Under the pieces are notes generated by a model that was given only the letters and a program-made list of their open reading frames with translations, was not told where the DNA came from and searched no databases. This document shows, piece by piece, positions 6,418 through 15,977 of a stretch of 19,899 bases of DNA. Positions within the stretch are counted from its first letter, which is position 1. Each line of letters starts with the position of its first letter. The position numbers and the translations under genes are program-made. Origin of the DNA: JAGQRJ01 sp041402045 (lineage in GTDB: Bacteria; Planctomycetota; J058). The stretch spans positions 1-19,899 of the forward strand of contig JAWKSZ010000098.1 of assembly GCA_041402045.1 (NCBI GenBank), in the 5' to 3' direction.

Positions 6418-9400
6418 TTACGCCCTGCCCCGCGTCGAGCGACCGGCGGCGGACGGAATCCGCCGCCGGCGTCTCTGGCCCGGCTCGGCGCCGGGGGCGT
6501 AGGCCCGGGGCGCGCGGCCTACTTGACCGGGATCCGCACCGGGATCTTGCCGCTCTCCACGCCGTCGCGGGTGACGGTCACGTAGAAGAACTGGTCGGTG
6601 GAGTCGCCCTTGAGGCGCACGCTGGCGTTGAAGCTGGGGCCCTTGCCCTTCTCCACGAACTTGCCGTCGCTGCGCTTCTCGTACCACGTCAGCTCGCCCG
6701 CAGGGCCTCGAGGTCGCCGTGAGCTCCACCTTGAAGCTCTTGGAGCTGAAGCCCGAGGGCTTCTCCAGGGGCGCGACCTCGCCCAGCTTCAGCCCCTGGG
6801 CCGGGTCGAAGTTCTTCGTCCCGTTCCAGTGGGCGACGTAGTAGGACTCGATCGGGGCGCCGACCAGGGTGTTCTGGTTGATCCCCGCGTGGTCGAACAG
6901 CCCCGCGAAGTAGTAGTCGTCTCCGTCGACGAAGTGGCTCACGTCGGAGGAGATCGTCTGGTTCAGCGACCAGCGCAGGAGCCCGCCGCCCAGCGGCGAG
7001 ATCTTGCCCGTGGGGACGTCGATCAGCGCCGCGCCGTGCAGCGGACGCCAGGCGTCGTCGAAGTGGAACCCGCCGCTGACGAGCATGCGCGTGCGCCCCT
7101 CGTCGAGCCAGGTCATTTGGAACACGTCGCGGGAGAAGCCGCCGACCTCGGTGAAGCGCTCCCACTGCTGGGTCTTGGCGTTGAGCCGCGCGATCCCGAA
7201 GGTCTCGATCGTGTTGCGCTCGTGGATCGGGAAGCGGTCGCTGACCACCGCCAGGGTCCCGCCGACGTAGAGGTTGCCCTCCTTGTCCATGGTCATGCAG
7301 CGCACCCGCGGGAAGCCCGCGGCCAGGAACCCGTGGTAGAGCTCGGGCAGCGCGGGCAGGCCCGGCAGGCCCTCGGGGTAGTGCTTCTGGTCCAGCTCGC
7401 TGAGGAACAGGGTCACGCCCTTGCCGACGGGGCGCCAGTCCTTCTCGGTGTGGTCGTAGCGCGCGACGTTGTAGAGCATGCGCGAGTTGTTCGACGTCTC
7501 GCCGTAGTAGTTGAAGGTCCCGCCGATGTAGATCCCCACCGGGTCCTGGGTCTGATCGAGGTAGATCGAGTCGATCAAGAGCACCGGCTTGGCCGGGTAC
7601 TCGGCCATGAGCGCCCAGCCCAGGGCGGAGTAGACGCCGTCCTGGGTGCGCTTGATCACCTGCCCGGTGGACTTGGGCGACTTGGTCAGCTCGGGGTTCT
7701 CGATGTACCCGCTGCTGCCGACCATGTAGAGGTCGCCGGTCTTGTCGTCCCAGGCGATGTCGTTCACGGGCACGCTGCGCTTGGGGTCGGCCGAGGCGCC
7801 CATGACCGGCTGGCCGTAGGCGGTCTTGCCCTCGAGCTGGTGCCACTCGCTCGTCTCGGGGTCGAACCAGCAGATCCCGTTCATGTTCGAGATCGCGCCG
7901 TAGACCCAGAGCTTGCCGTCCCGGACCTTCATGCCCTTGGGCGGACTGCCGGGGCCGGTCACGTCGGCGCCGGTCTGCCAGGCGACGGGGTTCCAGCCCT
8001 GCTCGGGGTGGTGCGTCCACACGAACCAGTTCGTGTTGCGGATCGCCTCCCAGCGCCCGCAGAAGTAGAGGGTGTCCCCGATCTTGGCGACCCCCGAGAT
8101 CTGCGGCGCCCCGGTGCCGTCGTCCATGCCGGTCTTGCCGGTCATTTGGTGGTCCTTGCCCTTCATGGGCGGGGGCTTGGGGAAGGAGCGCGACCAGTGC
8201 TCGTTGCCCTCGGACCAGCCCTGGGTGGGCGGGGTGAAGGGCTGGCGCTGGTTGGCCGCTTCGGCGACCTCGGGCGGGTTGGCCACGAAGTCCACGGTCT
8301 CGTTCCAGCGCGCGATGTACCAGGACTCGAAGGCCTTGTCTTCCTTGCTGTTCTTACCCTCGCGCTCGCCGCCTATGTAGTTGAAGTCGCCGAGGAAGTA
8401 GACGTCGTTGCCGTCGATCGCCAGCCGGCACTCGGGCATGCTCCGCGAGCCGAGGCCGCTGCCGAGCTGCTCCCAGGTCTGGGTCGCCGGGTCGTAGCTC
8501 ATGGCCAGGTGGGCCGGGGTGCCGTCGTTGAACCCGTTGTAGAAGCCCTTGTTGGTGCGCCCGCCGAAGGCGCCGGCGAAGTAGATCTTGCCGTTCTCCG
8601 CCTTGCCGATCGAGAACACGTCACGGCCGACGCCGCCCTTGCCGGTGGGGTCGATCCAGCGCTGGCCCGCTTGATCCCACTTGGCGATCCCGCGGATCGT
8701 CTGGTCGCTCTTCGAGCCCTGGCTGAAGGCGCCCACGATCCAAATGTCCTCGCCGTCGACGAGGAAGTCGTGGATCACCGGGGCGTCGCGGAACATGAAG
8801 TCCTCCGCGCGCTTGAGGATCGCCTCGTCCCCGCCGTCCTGGGGCTTGACCCCGGCCTCGGGGAACGTGCGCCAGCCCTTGCCCTCCTGCCAGGAGGCGA
8901 AGCCGACGGTGTAGCGCGTGGTCGCGCCGGACTCGATCGGGTCCTCGTTGTCGTCGCCGCCCGCCCACTTGAAGCGCCCGCCGAGGTAGATCGTGGACGG
9001 CTGGGTGCTGGTGTCGACCTGGATCTTGCGCACCGGGCCGGGGAGCCCGGGGCTCAGCGGCTCGTAGCTCTGGGTGTCGAAGTCGTAGCGGTGGATCGCC
9101 GAGGACTCGGGGTACTTGCGCAGGCTGCGCCCGTTCTGGATCCCGCCGAAGTCGCCGCCGCCGTCGAGGTCGTTGCCCTGCGGGTCGTAGGCCAGCGAGA
9201 GCACCGAGCCGCCCGGGCTCACGGTGCCGTCGTACTGGAACGTGCCCAGCGGCTTCCACTTGTTCGCCGACGGCTCCTTGGGGTCGAAGATCGCCAGGGC
9301 GTCGACGCGGTGATACATGATCCCGCCGGGGTTATCGAGGCGGGTGAAGCTGCCGCCGACCACGAGGCGCCCGTCGGGGAGGAACACGAAGTCCAGGATC

Positions 9401-9753
9401 TTGCCGTCGGGGCCGATCCCGCCCTGGGCCGAGTGGAAGTGGCACACCGGCTCGTAGCCGTGGGTCGGCGACCAGGTCCAGAGGTACCAGTAGTGGTTGC
9501 GGGAGGCGTCGGCGATGTTCCAGCCCGACGCTCCCGGCTCCCAGGCCCCGGCCATCCACAGCTTGCCCTCGTGCCACTTGGCCTTCTTCACGATCGGCTT
9601 GTTCGTGCCGTCGGACATGCCCGTGCCCGGGAGCATCTTCGTGCTCCCCGCCGGCTTGGGCAACTGCCGCGACCAGTGCTCGTCGCCCGCTCGAACGCTC
9701 GTGCTCGCCGCGATCCCCAGGACCGCGCACGCCAACCACCACCGACTCTGCAT
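6418..9753 (-). CDS. Large secreted beta-propeller protein, two homologous modules, frameshifted near the end
   Basis: An ATG at 9753 with a good ribosome site (GAGAGGGGG) opens a frame to 6418 as read (1111 residues). The first 22 residues are a signal peptide (MQSRWWLACAVLGIAASTSVRA). The body has many kelch/delta-60-like strands of the form 'VGGSFT ... IARWN', such as LVVGGSFTRLDN, IYLGGRFKWAGGDD and YVGGTLAVVSD. Two modules are homologous: one starts GDEHWSRQLPKP (about 23) and ends ESWYIARWN (about 475); the second starts GNEHWSRSFPKP (about 516) and ends ESYYVAHWNG (about 968). After VELTATSRP (about 1016) the read frame becomes Arg/Gln/Gly-rich. In another frame the text continues as GELTWYEKRSDGKFVEKG and ends IPVRIPVK at a TAG (6519), an Ig-like domain. 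The real gene is therefore probably 6519..9753 with one extra base or two missing. Function unknown; likely exported structural or binding protein. Confidence 0.85.
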   Translation of the reverse strand: MQSRWWLACAVLGIAASTSVRAGDEHWSRQLPKPAGSTKMLPGTGMSDGTNKPIVKKAKWHEGKLWMAGAWEPGASGWNIADASRNHYWYLWTWSPTHGYEPVCHFHSAQGGIGPDGKILDFVFLPDGRLVVGGSFTRLDNPGGIMYHRVDALAIFDPKEPSANKWKPLGTFQYDGTVSPGGSVLSLAYDPQGNDLDGGGDFGGIQNGRSLRKYPESSAIHRYDFDTQSYEPLSPGLPGPVRKIQVDTSTQPSTIYLGGRFKWAGGDDNEDPIESGATTRYTVGFASWQEGKGWRTFPEAGVKPQDGGDEAILKRAEDFMFRDAPVIHDFLVDGEDIWIVGAFSQGSKSDQTIRGIAKWDQAGQRWIDPTGKGGVGRDVFSIGKAENGKIYFAGAFGGRTNKGFYNGFNDGTPAHLAMSYDPATQTWEQLGSGLGSRSMPECRLAIDGNDVYFLGDFNYIGGEREGKNSKEDKAFESWYIARWNETVDFVANPPEVAEAANQRQPFTPPTQGWSEGNEHWSRSFPKPPPMKGKDHQMTGKTGMDDGTGAPQISGVAKIGDTLYFCGRWEAIRNTNWFVWTHHPEQGWNPVAWQTGADVTGPGSPPKGMKVRDGKLWVYGAISNMNGICWFDPETSEWHQLEGKTAYGQPVMGASADPKRSVPVNDIAWDDKTGDLYMVGSSGYIENPELTKSPKSTGQVIKRTQDGVYSALGWALMAEYPAKPVLLIDSIYLDQTQDPVGIYIGGTFNYYGETSNNSRMLYNVARYDHTEKDWRPVGKGVTLFLSELDQKHYPEGLPGLPALPELYHGFLAAGFPRVRCMTMDKEGNLYVGGTLAVVSDRFPIHERNTIETFGIARLNAKTQQWERFTEVGGFSRDVFQMTWLDEGRTRMLVSGGFHFDDAWRPLHGAALIDVPTGKISPLGGGLLRWSLNQTISSDVSHFVDGDDYYFAGLFDHAGINQNTLVGAPIESYYVAHWNGTKNFDPAQGLKLGEVAPLEKPSGFSSKSFKVELTATSRPCGRADVVREAQRRQVRGEGQGPQLQRQRAPQGRLHRPVLLRDRHPRRRGERQDPGADPGQVGRAPRAYAPGAEPGQRRRRRIPSAAGRSTRGRA
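6443..6469 (-). terminator. Strong hairpin downstream of the beta-propeller gene
   Basis: A perfect 11-base-pair stem (CCGGCGGCGGA with TCCGCCGCCGG) and a 5-base loop. It lies about 50 bases after the frameshift-corrected stop of the propeller gene (6519..6521) and before the metallohydrolase gene. No U-tract follows on the minus strand, so it is terminator-like rather than a textbook intrinsic terminator; it could also act as an mRNA end-stabiliser. Confidence 0.5.
6698..6706 (-). other. Frameshift site in the beta-propeller gene
   Basis: Around the minus-strand sequence CCCTGCGGGCGAG the reading frame switches. Upstream the propeller frame is good (KSFKVELTATS). Downstream of the site the protein-like text is one base out of phase and runs to a TAG at 6519..6521. 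The raw frame past the site has shadow composition and runs through the hairpin at 6443..6469, which supports 6519 as the native end. Confidence 0.75.
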
Positions 9754-9794
9754 TGTCTGCCCCCTCTCGGTTTGGTGAGGGGAGAGTGTAGCCC

Positions 9795-9829
9795 GCAGAC
9801 CCAGGCGGGGGGCCGGCTCTGGGCCCTGC
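9795..9829 (-). terminator. Imperfect hairpin between subunit III-like gene and propeller gene
   Basis: In the 127-base gap after the subunit III-like stop, GCAGGGCCCAG and CTGGGTCTGC can pair (about 10 pairs with one bulge and a 14-base loop, C-rich). No U-tract follows. The rest of the gap holds the ribosome site GAGAGGGGG before 9753 and a weak -10-like TACACT; nothing else was seen. It could separate the respiratory operon from the propeller gene. Confidence 0.3.
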
Positions 9830-9880
9830 AAGGCAGTGCACTCCAGGGTTGGAGACACCGTCCGGGCCACGCGCCAGCCG

Positions 9881-10570
9881 CTAGCCGATCAACAGGATCC
9901 CGAACAGGGTCAACCACACCGCGTCGAGGAAATGCCAGTAGGCGGCGCACAGCCACACGCCGCCGTGCTCCTCGCGGGTGTAGCGCCCGGCGAAGGCGCG
10001 GCGGGTGGTGACCCCCAGCGGGATCAAGCCCCCGATCAGGTGCAGCGCGTGGAGCGCGGTGAAGAAGTAGAAGAACGCGAGGAAGCTGTAGCCCGCGGGG
10101 TGCGTCCGCGTCTGCGTCAACTGCAGGAGCTCCGGCCCCGTGAGCTCCCGATACGGGCGCGCGATCTCCTGGAACAGGGAGGCGAGCTCCCACCAGTTGA
10201 GGGCCTGGAGCAAGAGGAACGCCGCGCCCAGGGCGCTGGTCGCGGCGAGCATACGCCGCAGCCCCGCGCCGTCCCCGGCGCGCGCGGCCTGGAGCGCGAG
10301 CTGCACGGTCACGCTGCTGACCACGAGCGCGGCGCTGCTGAGCCACAGCGTCCAGGGCAGCCCGGTGTAGTCGACGGGCAGCCAGCGCTCGCCGCGATCG
10401 GCGCGGATCAGGAAGTAGCCCACCACCGCGCTGAGGAACAGCACCGCCAGCGCGGCGAGGAAGAAGGCCATGAGCAGCGGCGCCGAGCCCGGCGCCGGGT
10501 GCTCCTTGTCACGCGGGGTCCGCGGCGGCGGGTCCGGGGTCGGTGGGAGCTCGGCCACCTCCACCCGCAC
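9881..10570 (-). CDS. Second heme-copper oxidase subunit III-like membrane protein
   Basis: 229 residues from a GTG located 3 bases after the stop of the cytochrome c peroxidase gene. About five membrane helices follow a Pro-rich cytosolic start. The second half has subunit III features: SFLAFFYFFTALHALHLIGGL, then REEHGGVWLCAAYWHFLDAVWLTLF, which matches the HxxGG and YWHFvDxvWlxlF motifs of CoxC/CyoC. It is shorter than the coxC in this cluster and clearly diverged from it. An alternative GTG lies at 10564. The placement next to the peroxidase and downstream of a complete coxBACD set suggests an accessory or alternative subunit III. Confidence 0.85.
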   Translation of the reverse strand: MRVEVAELPPTPDPPPRTPRDKEHPAPGSAPLLMAFFLAALAVLFLSAVVGYFLIRADRGERWLPVDYTGLPWTLWLSSAALVVSSVTVQLALQAARAGDGAGLRRMLAATSALGAAFLLLQALNWWELASLFQEIARPYRELTGPELLQLTQTRTHPAGYSFLAFFYFFTALHALHLIGGLIPLGVTTRRAFAGRYTREEHGGVWLCAAYWHFLDAVWLTLFGILLIG

Positions 10571-10573
10571 CGC

Positions 10574-11689
10574 CTACTTGGGGTCCGGCTGGGGGGTGTC
10601 GGGGCCGCTCTCGGGGAGCTCGGGCTTCTTGACGAACTCCTCGTCCACCGTGCCGGTGAGGCTCTGGAGGAAGGCCACGAGCTTCGCGGCGTCGTCGTCA
10701 GAGAGCGACATGCCCGCTTGGTACTCGGCCATGCCCTTGACGACCGTCGTGAGGTCCTTGACGCTCCCGTCGTGGAGGTAGGGGGCGGTCTCCGCCACGT
10801 TGCGCAGCCCCGGGACCTTGAACTCGGTCCCGTTGTCCGGGTGCACCTTGCCGTCGACCTTGTAGGGCGCCTTGAGGCCGAGCTTCTGCTTCATGTTCCC
10901 GCCCAGGCTCGGGCCGGCGTGGCAGGTGATGCAGCCGTGGTCCTTGTAGACGCCGATCCCCTCGATCTGCTCCTCGGTCAGCGCGCTGAAGTCGCCGTTC
11001 ACGAAGGCGTCGAACGGGCTCGGGGTCACGAGCATGCGCTCGAAGGCGCCGACGGCCTTGCCGAAGTTCTCGATCGTGACCGGCTGCTCGTCGTCGGGGA
11101 ACGCGGCCTGGAACAGCTCGGCGTAGCCCGGGATCGTGTTCACGATCCCGATCACCGCGCCGTGGTCGACCATGGCGTGCTCCACGGGGTTGATCAGCGG
11201 GCCCAGGGCCTGGTGCTCCACGTCGGGCTCACGACCGTCCCAGAACTGCGAGGTGTGGAACGCCGCGTTGAACACCGTGGGCGCGTTGCGCGTGCCCTTC
11301 TGGTTCTTGTGCCCCATGGACACCGCGTTGTCGTCGCGGACGTCGATCCCGTAGCGGGTGAGCTCGTGGCAGGTGTTGCAGCTCACGTCGTGATTCGGGC
11401 TGAAGCGTGTGTCGTAGTAGAGGATCCGGCCGAGGTCGACCTTCTCCTGGCTCAGCGGGTTGCTGGCGCTCTCGGCCACGTCGGGCAGGGCGCCCAGGTT
11501 GGTCTTGGCCCACTCCTGCATGCTCTTGGTGAACACCCCGGGCTCGGCCGCGCCGCCCCCGGAGGTCCCCCCCGCGGGCTCGCCGCCGCCGCTCGAGCCC
11601 CCCTGAGGCTGCTTCCCCTCGTCGCCGGCAGGGCAACCGAGGAGGCTCGCCAGGACACCGGCGAGGACGACATGCTTGAGCGCGTTCAT
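10574..11689 (-). CDS. Di-heme cytochrome c peroxidase/MauG-family lipoprotein
   Basis: 371 residues from an ATG with an AAGGAG site upstream. The signal ends in a lipobox (LASLLGC, Cys19), followed by a Gly/Ser/Pro-rich linker to about 50, so it is a periplasmic lipoprotein. Two c-type heme sites are present: CNTCH at 104-108 and CITCH at 253-257. Other family marks are LGRILYYDTRFS near 86, RNAPTVFNAAFH near 135, FWDGRE near 149, GAFERMLVTPSPFD near 214 and FKVPGLRNVAETAPYLHDGS near 290. The family reduces H2O2 with electrons from cytochrome c, or carries out MauG-type oxidations. Here it may protect or drain the chain next to the oxidase. The stop is 3 bases from the next gene. Confidence 0.9.
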   Translation of the reverse strand: MNALKHVVLAGVLASLLGCPAGDEGKQPQGGSSGGGEPAGGTSGGGAAEPGVFTKSMQEWAKTNLGALPDVAESASNPLSQEKVDLGRILYYDTRFSPNHDVSCNTCHELTRYGIDVRDDNAVSMGHKNQKGTRNAPTVFNAAFHTSQFWDGREPDVEHQALGPLINPVEHAMVDHGAVIGIVNTIPGYAELFQAAFPDDEQPVTIENFGKAVGAFERMLVTPSPFDAFVNGDFSALTEEQIEGIGVYKDHGCITCHAGPSLGGNMKQKLGLKAPYKVDGKVHPDNGTEFKVPGLRNVAETAPYLHDGSVKDLTTVVKGMAEYQAGMSLSDDDAAKLVAFLQSLTGTVDEEFVKKPELPESGPDTPQPDPK

Positions 11690-11735
11690 GAGGACAGACT
11701 CCTTCGAGCTAAAGGGAGGAAGCGTGTCGGTGTCC

Positions 11736-11757
11736 GAGGCCGGCGTCAGCCGGCCTC
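11736..11757 (-). terminator. Perfect hairpin between coxD and the peroxidase gene
   Basis: A 9-base-pair perfect stem (GAGGCCGGC with GCCGGCCTC) and a 4-base loop in the 76-base gap after the coxD stop. No U-tract follows on the minus strand. It is placed to act as a partial terminator or RNA processing/stability element, giving lower expression of the peroxidase pair than of the oxidase. Confidence 0.45.
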
Positions 11758-11765
11758 ACCAGCAC

Positions 11766-12257
11766 CTAGTGCCCGCCGCCGCCGGACTCACCGCCGTGCG
11801 ACTCGCCGCCGCCGGACTCACCGCCGTGCGACTCGCCGCCGCCGTGCCCGGCGTGGGCCTCGTGCACCATCTCCGCCGGATCCCAGCCCTGCTCCTTCAT
11901 CTTGTTGTAGGCGTAGTCGGGGATCACCGACTCCTGGTACTGCATGCCGTCCAGGAGCGAGAACCCGAGGAACAGCGCCAGCAACGAGAGGCTGAACAGG
12001 AGCACGACCGTGTTGATCGGCTTGTCCCAGTAGAGGTGCATGAAGAACGCGGCGACGAGGGTCGCCTTGACGGTGGCGATCGCGAGCGCGATGCCGATGT
12101 TCAGCCCCGAGCCGAGGTCGACGCGCGCCGCCGCGACGGTGAGCACCGTCAACGCGAGGAGCGAGATCAGGATCCCCAGCAGGAACTGCCAGCTCACCAC
12201 GTGGGGAACGTGGTCGCCTTCGTGCCAGTCGCCGGGGGGGAGTGCGTGGTCGCCCAT
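11766..12257 (-). CDS. coxD: Cytochrome c oxidase subunit IV (small membrane subunit)
   Basis: 163 residues from an ATG with an AAGG-type ribosome site. Three membrane helices (about 20-43, 52-74 and 82-104) contain the family motif KATLVAAFFMHLYWDKPINTVVLL typical of prokaryotic COX4 (first part KATLVAAFFMHLYWDKP). It ends a coxB-coxA-coxC-coxD order, as in other caa3-type clusters. The tail after about 130 is unusual: a Gly/His/Ser/Glu-rich stretch made of repeated GGGESHGGES units, encoded by a 30-base DNA repeat. The tail may bind metal; the family does not normally need it. Confidence 0.88.
   Translation of the reverse strand: MGDHALPPGDWHEGDHVPHVVSWQFLLGILISLLALTVLTVAAARVDLGSGLNIGIALAIATVKATLVAAFFMHLYWDKPINTVVLLFSLSLLALFLGFSLLDGMQYQESVIPDYAYNKMKEQGWDPAEMVHEAHAGHGGGESHGGESGGGESHGGESGGGGH
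11775..11844 (-). repeat. 30-base tandem repeat in the coxD 3' end
   Basis: Two full and one partial copy of a 30-base unit (containing ACTCACCGCCGTGCGACTCG on the plus strand) with no visible mismatches. It is in frame and encodes a ten-residue unit GGESHGGESG. A multiple-of-three, perfect repeat suggests recent expansion. Confidence 0.85.
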
Positions 12258-12271
12258 GGTTCAGTCGCCTT

Positions 12272-13179
12272 CTAGTGTTCCGCGTGGATCAGGTAGAGCA
12301 ACGGGAACAGGAAGATCCAGATCAAGTCGACGAGGTGCCAGTAGAGCCCCACGAGGTCGACCGGGAGGTTGTATTTGGGGGTGAAGTCTCCGCGCATGTT
12401 GCGGATCAAGACCCACACGATCGCGATCCCGCCAATGATCACGTGCAGCCCGTGGGTGCCGGTCATGACGAAGTAGATCCCGAAGAAGATGTGCATGTTC
12501 TGGATCTTGGGCGCGGTGGTCACCCGGGGGTGATCGCCGTGGGCCAGACCCTCGGGGGGCGGCGCGGCCGCGCGATTGGGCACGAGGCCCACCCCGGCGC
12601 CCGCCGGAACGGCGATCCCGCTGGGCTCCGCGCTGGCGGTCAGGAGCGCGGCGACCTTGGAGTCGCTGTGGGCCTCCTGGCCCTCCGCCGGCGCCGCCGC
12701 CGCGTCCTCGGGGAACGCGAACTCACGGTCGGTCTGGGGGACGTAGTTGTAGCCCCCGGTGACCGAGCCCGGGTGCCCGGCCCAGATCGTCCCGTGCTCG
12801 AACTTCGCGGTGTACTCGACGCCCTTGACGATCATGAACCCGGCCGCGCCGCACAGCGTGAGCACGAGCATGAGCGAGGTCTGGCTGCGGTTGCCGAGCT
12901 GCGCCGCCCGCACGCCCATGGCCATGGTGAACGAACTGATCAGCAGGATCACGGTGTTCAGCGCGCCGAGCTTCCAGTCGAGGACCTTGCTCGCCTCGGC
13001 GAACACCTCGGGGTGCAGCCCGCGGTAGACGCAGTAGGCGCAGAACAGGCCCGCGAACAGCAGGACCTCGGTCGAGAGGAACAGCCACATGCCGAACTTC
13101 CCGGCGTGGACCTGCTGGTCCATGGTGTCCCAGTGGTGGGCGAGGTTCGGATCGCCGTGGCCGTGGCCGTGGTCGTCGC

Positions 13180-13183
<4 letters not shown>
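12272..13183 (-). CDS. coxC: Cytochrome c oxidase subunit III with a long periplasmic-loop insertion
   Basis: 303 residues; the ATG overlaps the coxA stop (ATGA, 13180..13183). Subunit III marks: KFGMWLFLSTEVLLFAGLF near 29, then KIQNMHIFFGIYFVMTGTHGLHV near 226, and VGLYWHLVDLIWIFLFPLLY near 278. The N-terminus is His-rich (DDHGHGHGD). Between the helices, residues about 128-228 form an extra segment rich in Ala and Pro that is not part of the family core. This subunit stabilises subunit I and the proton path. The gene lies between coxA and coxD in a tightly coupled order. Confidence 0.92.
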
Positions 13184-14805
<1,622 letters not shown>

Positions 14806-14807
14806 GG

Positions 14808-15977
14808 CTACTCGCCGTCCCTCTTCTGGTTCAGCGACTGAATGAACGCCACGATCGCGTCGAGGCCGTTCTTGCCCTTGAACTTCTCCTCGTCACCGCG
14901 ATACACCTCGTTCTCGAGGGTCGGGTAGAGGCCCTTTTGCATGTTGTTCGCCCAGGGGTTGCCCGGGTTCGAGAGGTCTTGGAGCGCCAGCTGGCTGCCC
15001 GGATCCCGGATCGACTGCAGCACGTACTCGCGGCCCACGGTGACCTGCACCTGGGGAGCCGTTCTCGATCCTGGTGACCTGCTTGCCCCAGTTCTCCGAG
15101 AGGCGCCCGAACACGGGGGCCGAGATCTGCGGCTGTGCTTGGCGTGGCACGAGGCGCAGTTCTTGGTGGGGGCTCGGCGCCGACCTCGGCCAGCGTGTCC
15201 TTGCCCCAGAGGTCGTTGGCCTCCTTGAAGTGCTTCTTCGAGCTTCTCCTGGGACTCGTGCACGAACACCCAGGAGTCCATGGTCGAGTGGCTGGTGCCG
15301 CAGTACTCGGTGCAGAACAGGCGGTGCGCGTTGACCTTGTATTTGCCGTTCTTGGTCTCGAACTCGGTCGGCGCCCCCGGCGGCCAAGCCTCGAAGTCAG
15401 GGGAGGCGGGGTCGACGAAGGGCGCGTTGAACCAGACTGAGGTGTAGCGCCCGGGGACCACGTCCTGCTTCACGCGGAAGTTCGGGATATAGAACGAGTG
15501 CAGCACGTCGTTCGAGCTGAGGATGATCTGCACGTTCCGGCCGGGCGCGACGTGCAGGCCGAAGTAGGGCGAGTCCTCGCTCTGCTTGTTGCCCATGGTC
15601 GCGCCGTTGGCGTAGCGGAACTTCCACTGCCACTGCGAGGCCTCGGCCTCGACCTTCACGCAGTCCGCGGGGGCCTGGTGCAGGTCCATGTAGCCGGTGA
15701 AGCCCCAGTAGAAGATCGGAATGATCAGGATCGTGGGGATCACCGACCACACCAGCTCGATCCCCAGGTGGTGGCTCGGGCTGGGCTGCGCGCCGTGCCC
15801 CGGCCGCCGACGGTAGCGCCACATGAAGTAGCCCATGACCGCGACGATCAGGACGAAGAAGAAGACGCACCACCAGTAGATGTAGTCGTAGAGCCAGTCG
15901 ACCTCGGCGGCGGTCGTCGACAGCTTCGGGGGCAGCTGCCCCGCGGAGCCGAACAGGGAGTCCCACAAGCGATTCAT
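14808..15977 (-). CDS. coxB: Cytochrome c oxidase subunit II with fused cytochrome c domain, patch of frameshifts
   Basis: 389 residues as read; ATG overlaps the SCO stop (ATGA). Two membrane helices (about 36-54, 74-96) are followed by the CuA domain: His160 (VLHSFYIPNF) and FCTEYCGTSHSTM with Cys222, Glu224, Cys226, His230 and Met233. A heme c site CASCH at 274-278 makes it a caa3-type subunit. The text between about 247 and 307 has mixed frames. Better protein reads are HFKEANDLWGKDTLAEVGAE in a second frame and QISAPVFGRLSENWGKQVTR in a third, before the original frame resumes at APQVQVTVGREYVLQSIRDPG. Several indels that cancel out keep the frame open. Sequencing or assembly errors are more likely than a broken gene because the flanks and neighbours are intact. 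Confidence 0.9.
   Translation of the reverse strand: MNRLWDSLFGSAGQLPPKLSTTAAEVDWLYDYIYWWCVFFFVLIVAVMGYFMWRYRRRPGHGAQPSPSHHLGIELVWSVIPTILIIPIFYWGFTGYMDLHQAPADCVKVEAEASQWQWKFRYANGATMGNKQSEDSPYFGLHVAPGRNVQIILSSNDVLHSFYIPNFRVKQDVVPGRYTSVWFNAPFVDPASPDFEAWPPGAPTEFETKNGKYKVNAHRLFCTEYCGTSHSTMDSWVFVHESQEKLEEALQGGQRPLGQGHAGRGRRRAPTKNCASCHAKHSRRSRPPCSGASRRTGASRSPGSRTAPQVQVTVGREYVLQSIRDPGSQLALQDLSNPGNPWANNMQKGLYPTLENEVYRGDEEKFKGKNGLDAIVAFIQSLNQKRDGE
15060..15240 (-). other. Cluster of compensating frameshifts in coxB
   Basis: Going down the minus strand: the main frame ends at EKLEE near 15237; a second frame reads HFKEANDLWGKDTLAEVG to about 15175; the main frame carries PTKNCASCHAK near 15165-15140; a third frame reads QPQISAPVFGRLSENWGK to about 15062; then the main frame resumes. 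At least four single-base indels fall in about 180 bases. Confidence 0.7.

Noticed and set aside
6598..10011. 1137-codon open frame on the plus strand
   Set aside because: Antisense shadow of the propeller gene and its neighbour, spanning two real genes and the gap between them.
14808..15977. coxB as a pseudogene
   Set aside because: CuA ligands, heme site and termini are all present and the indels cancel out; sequence error is the simpler reading.
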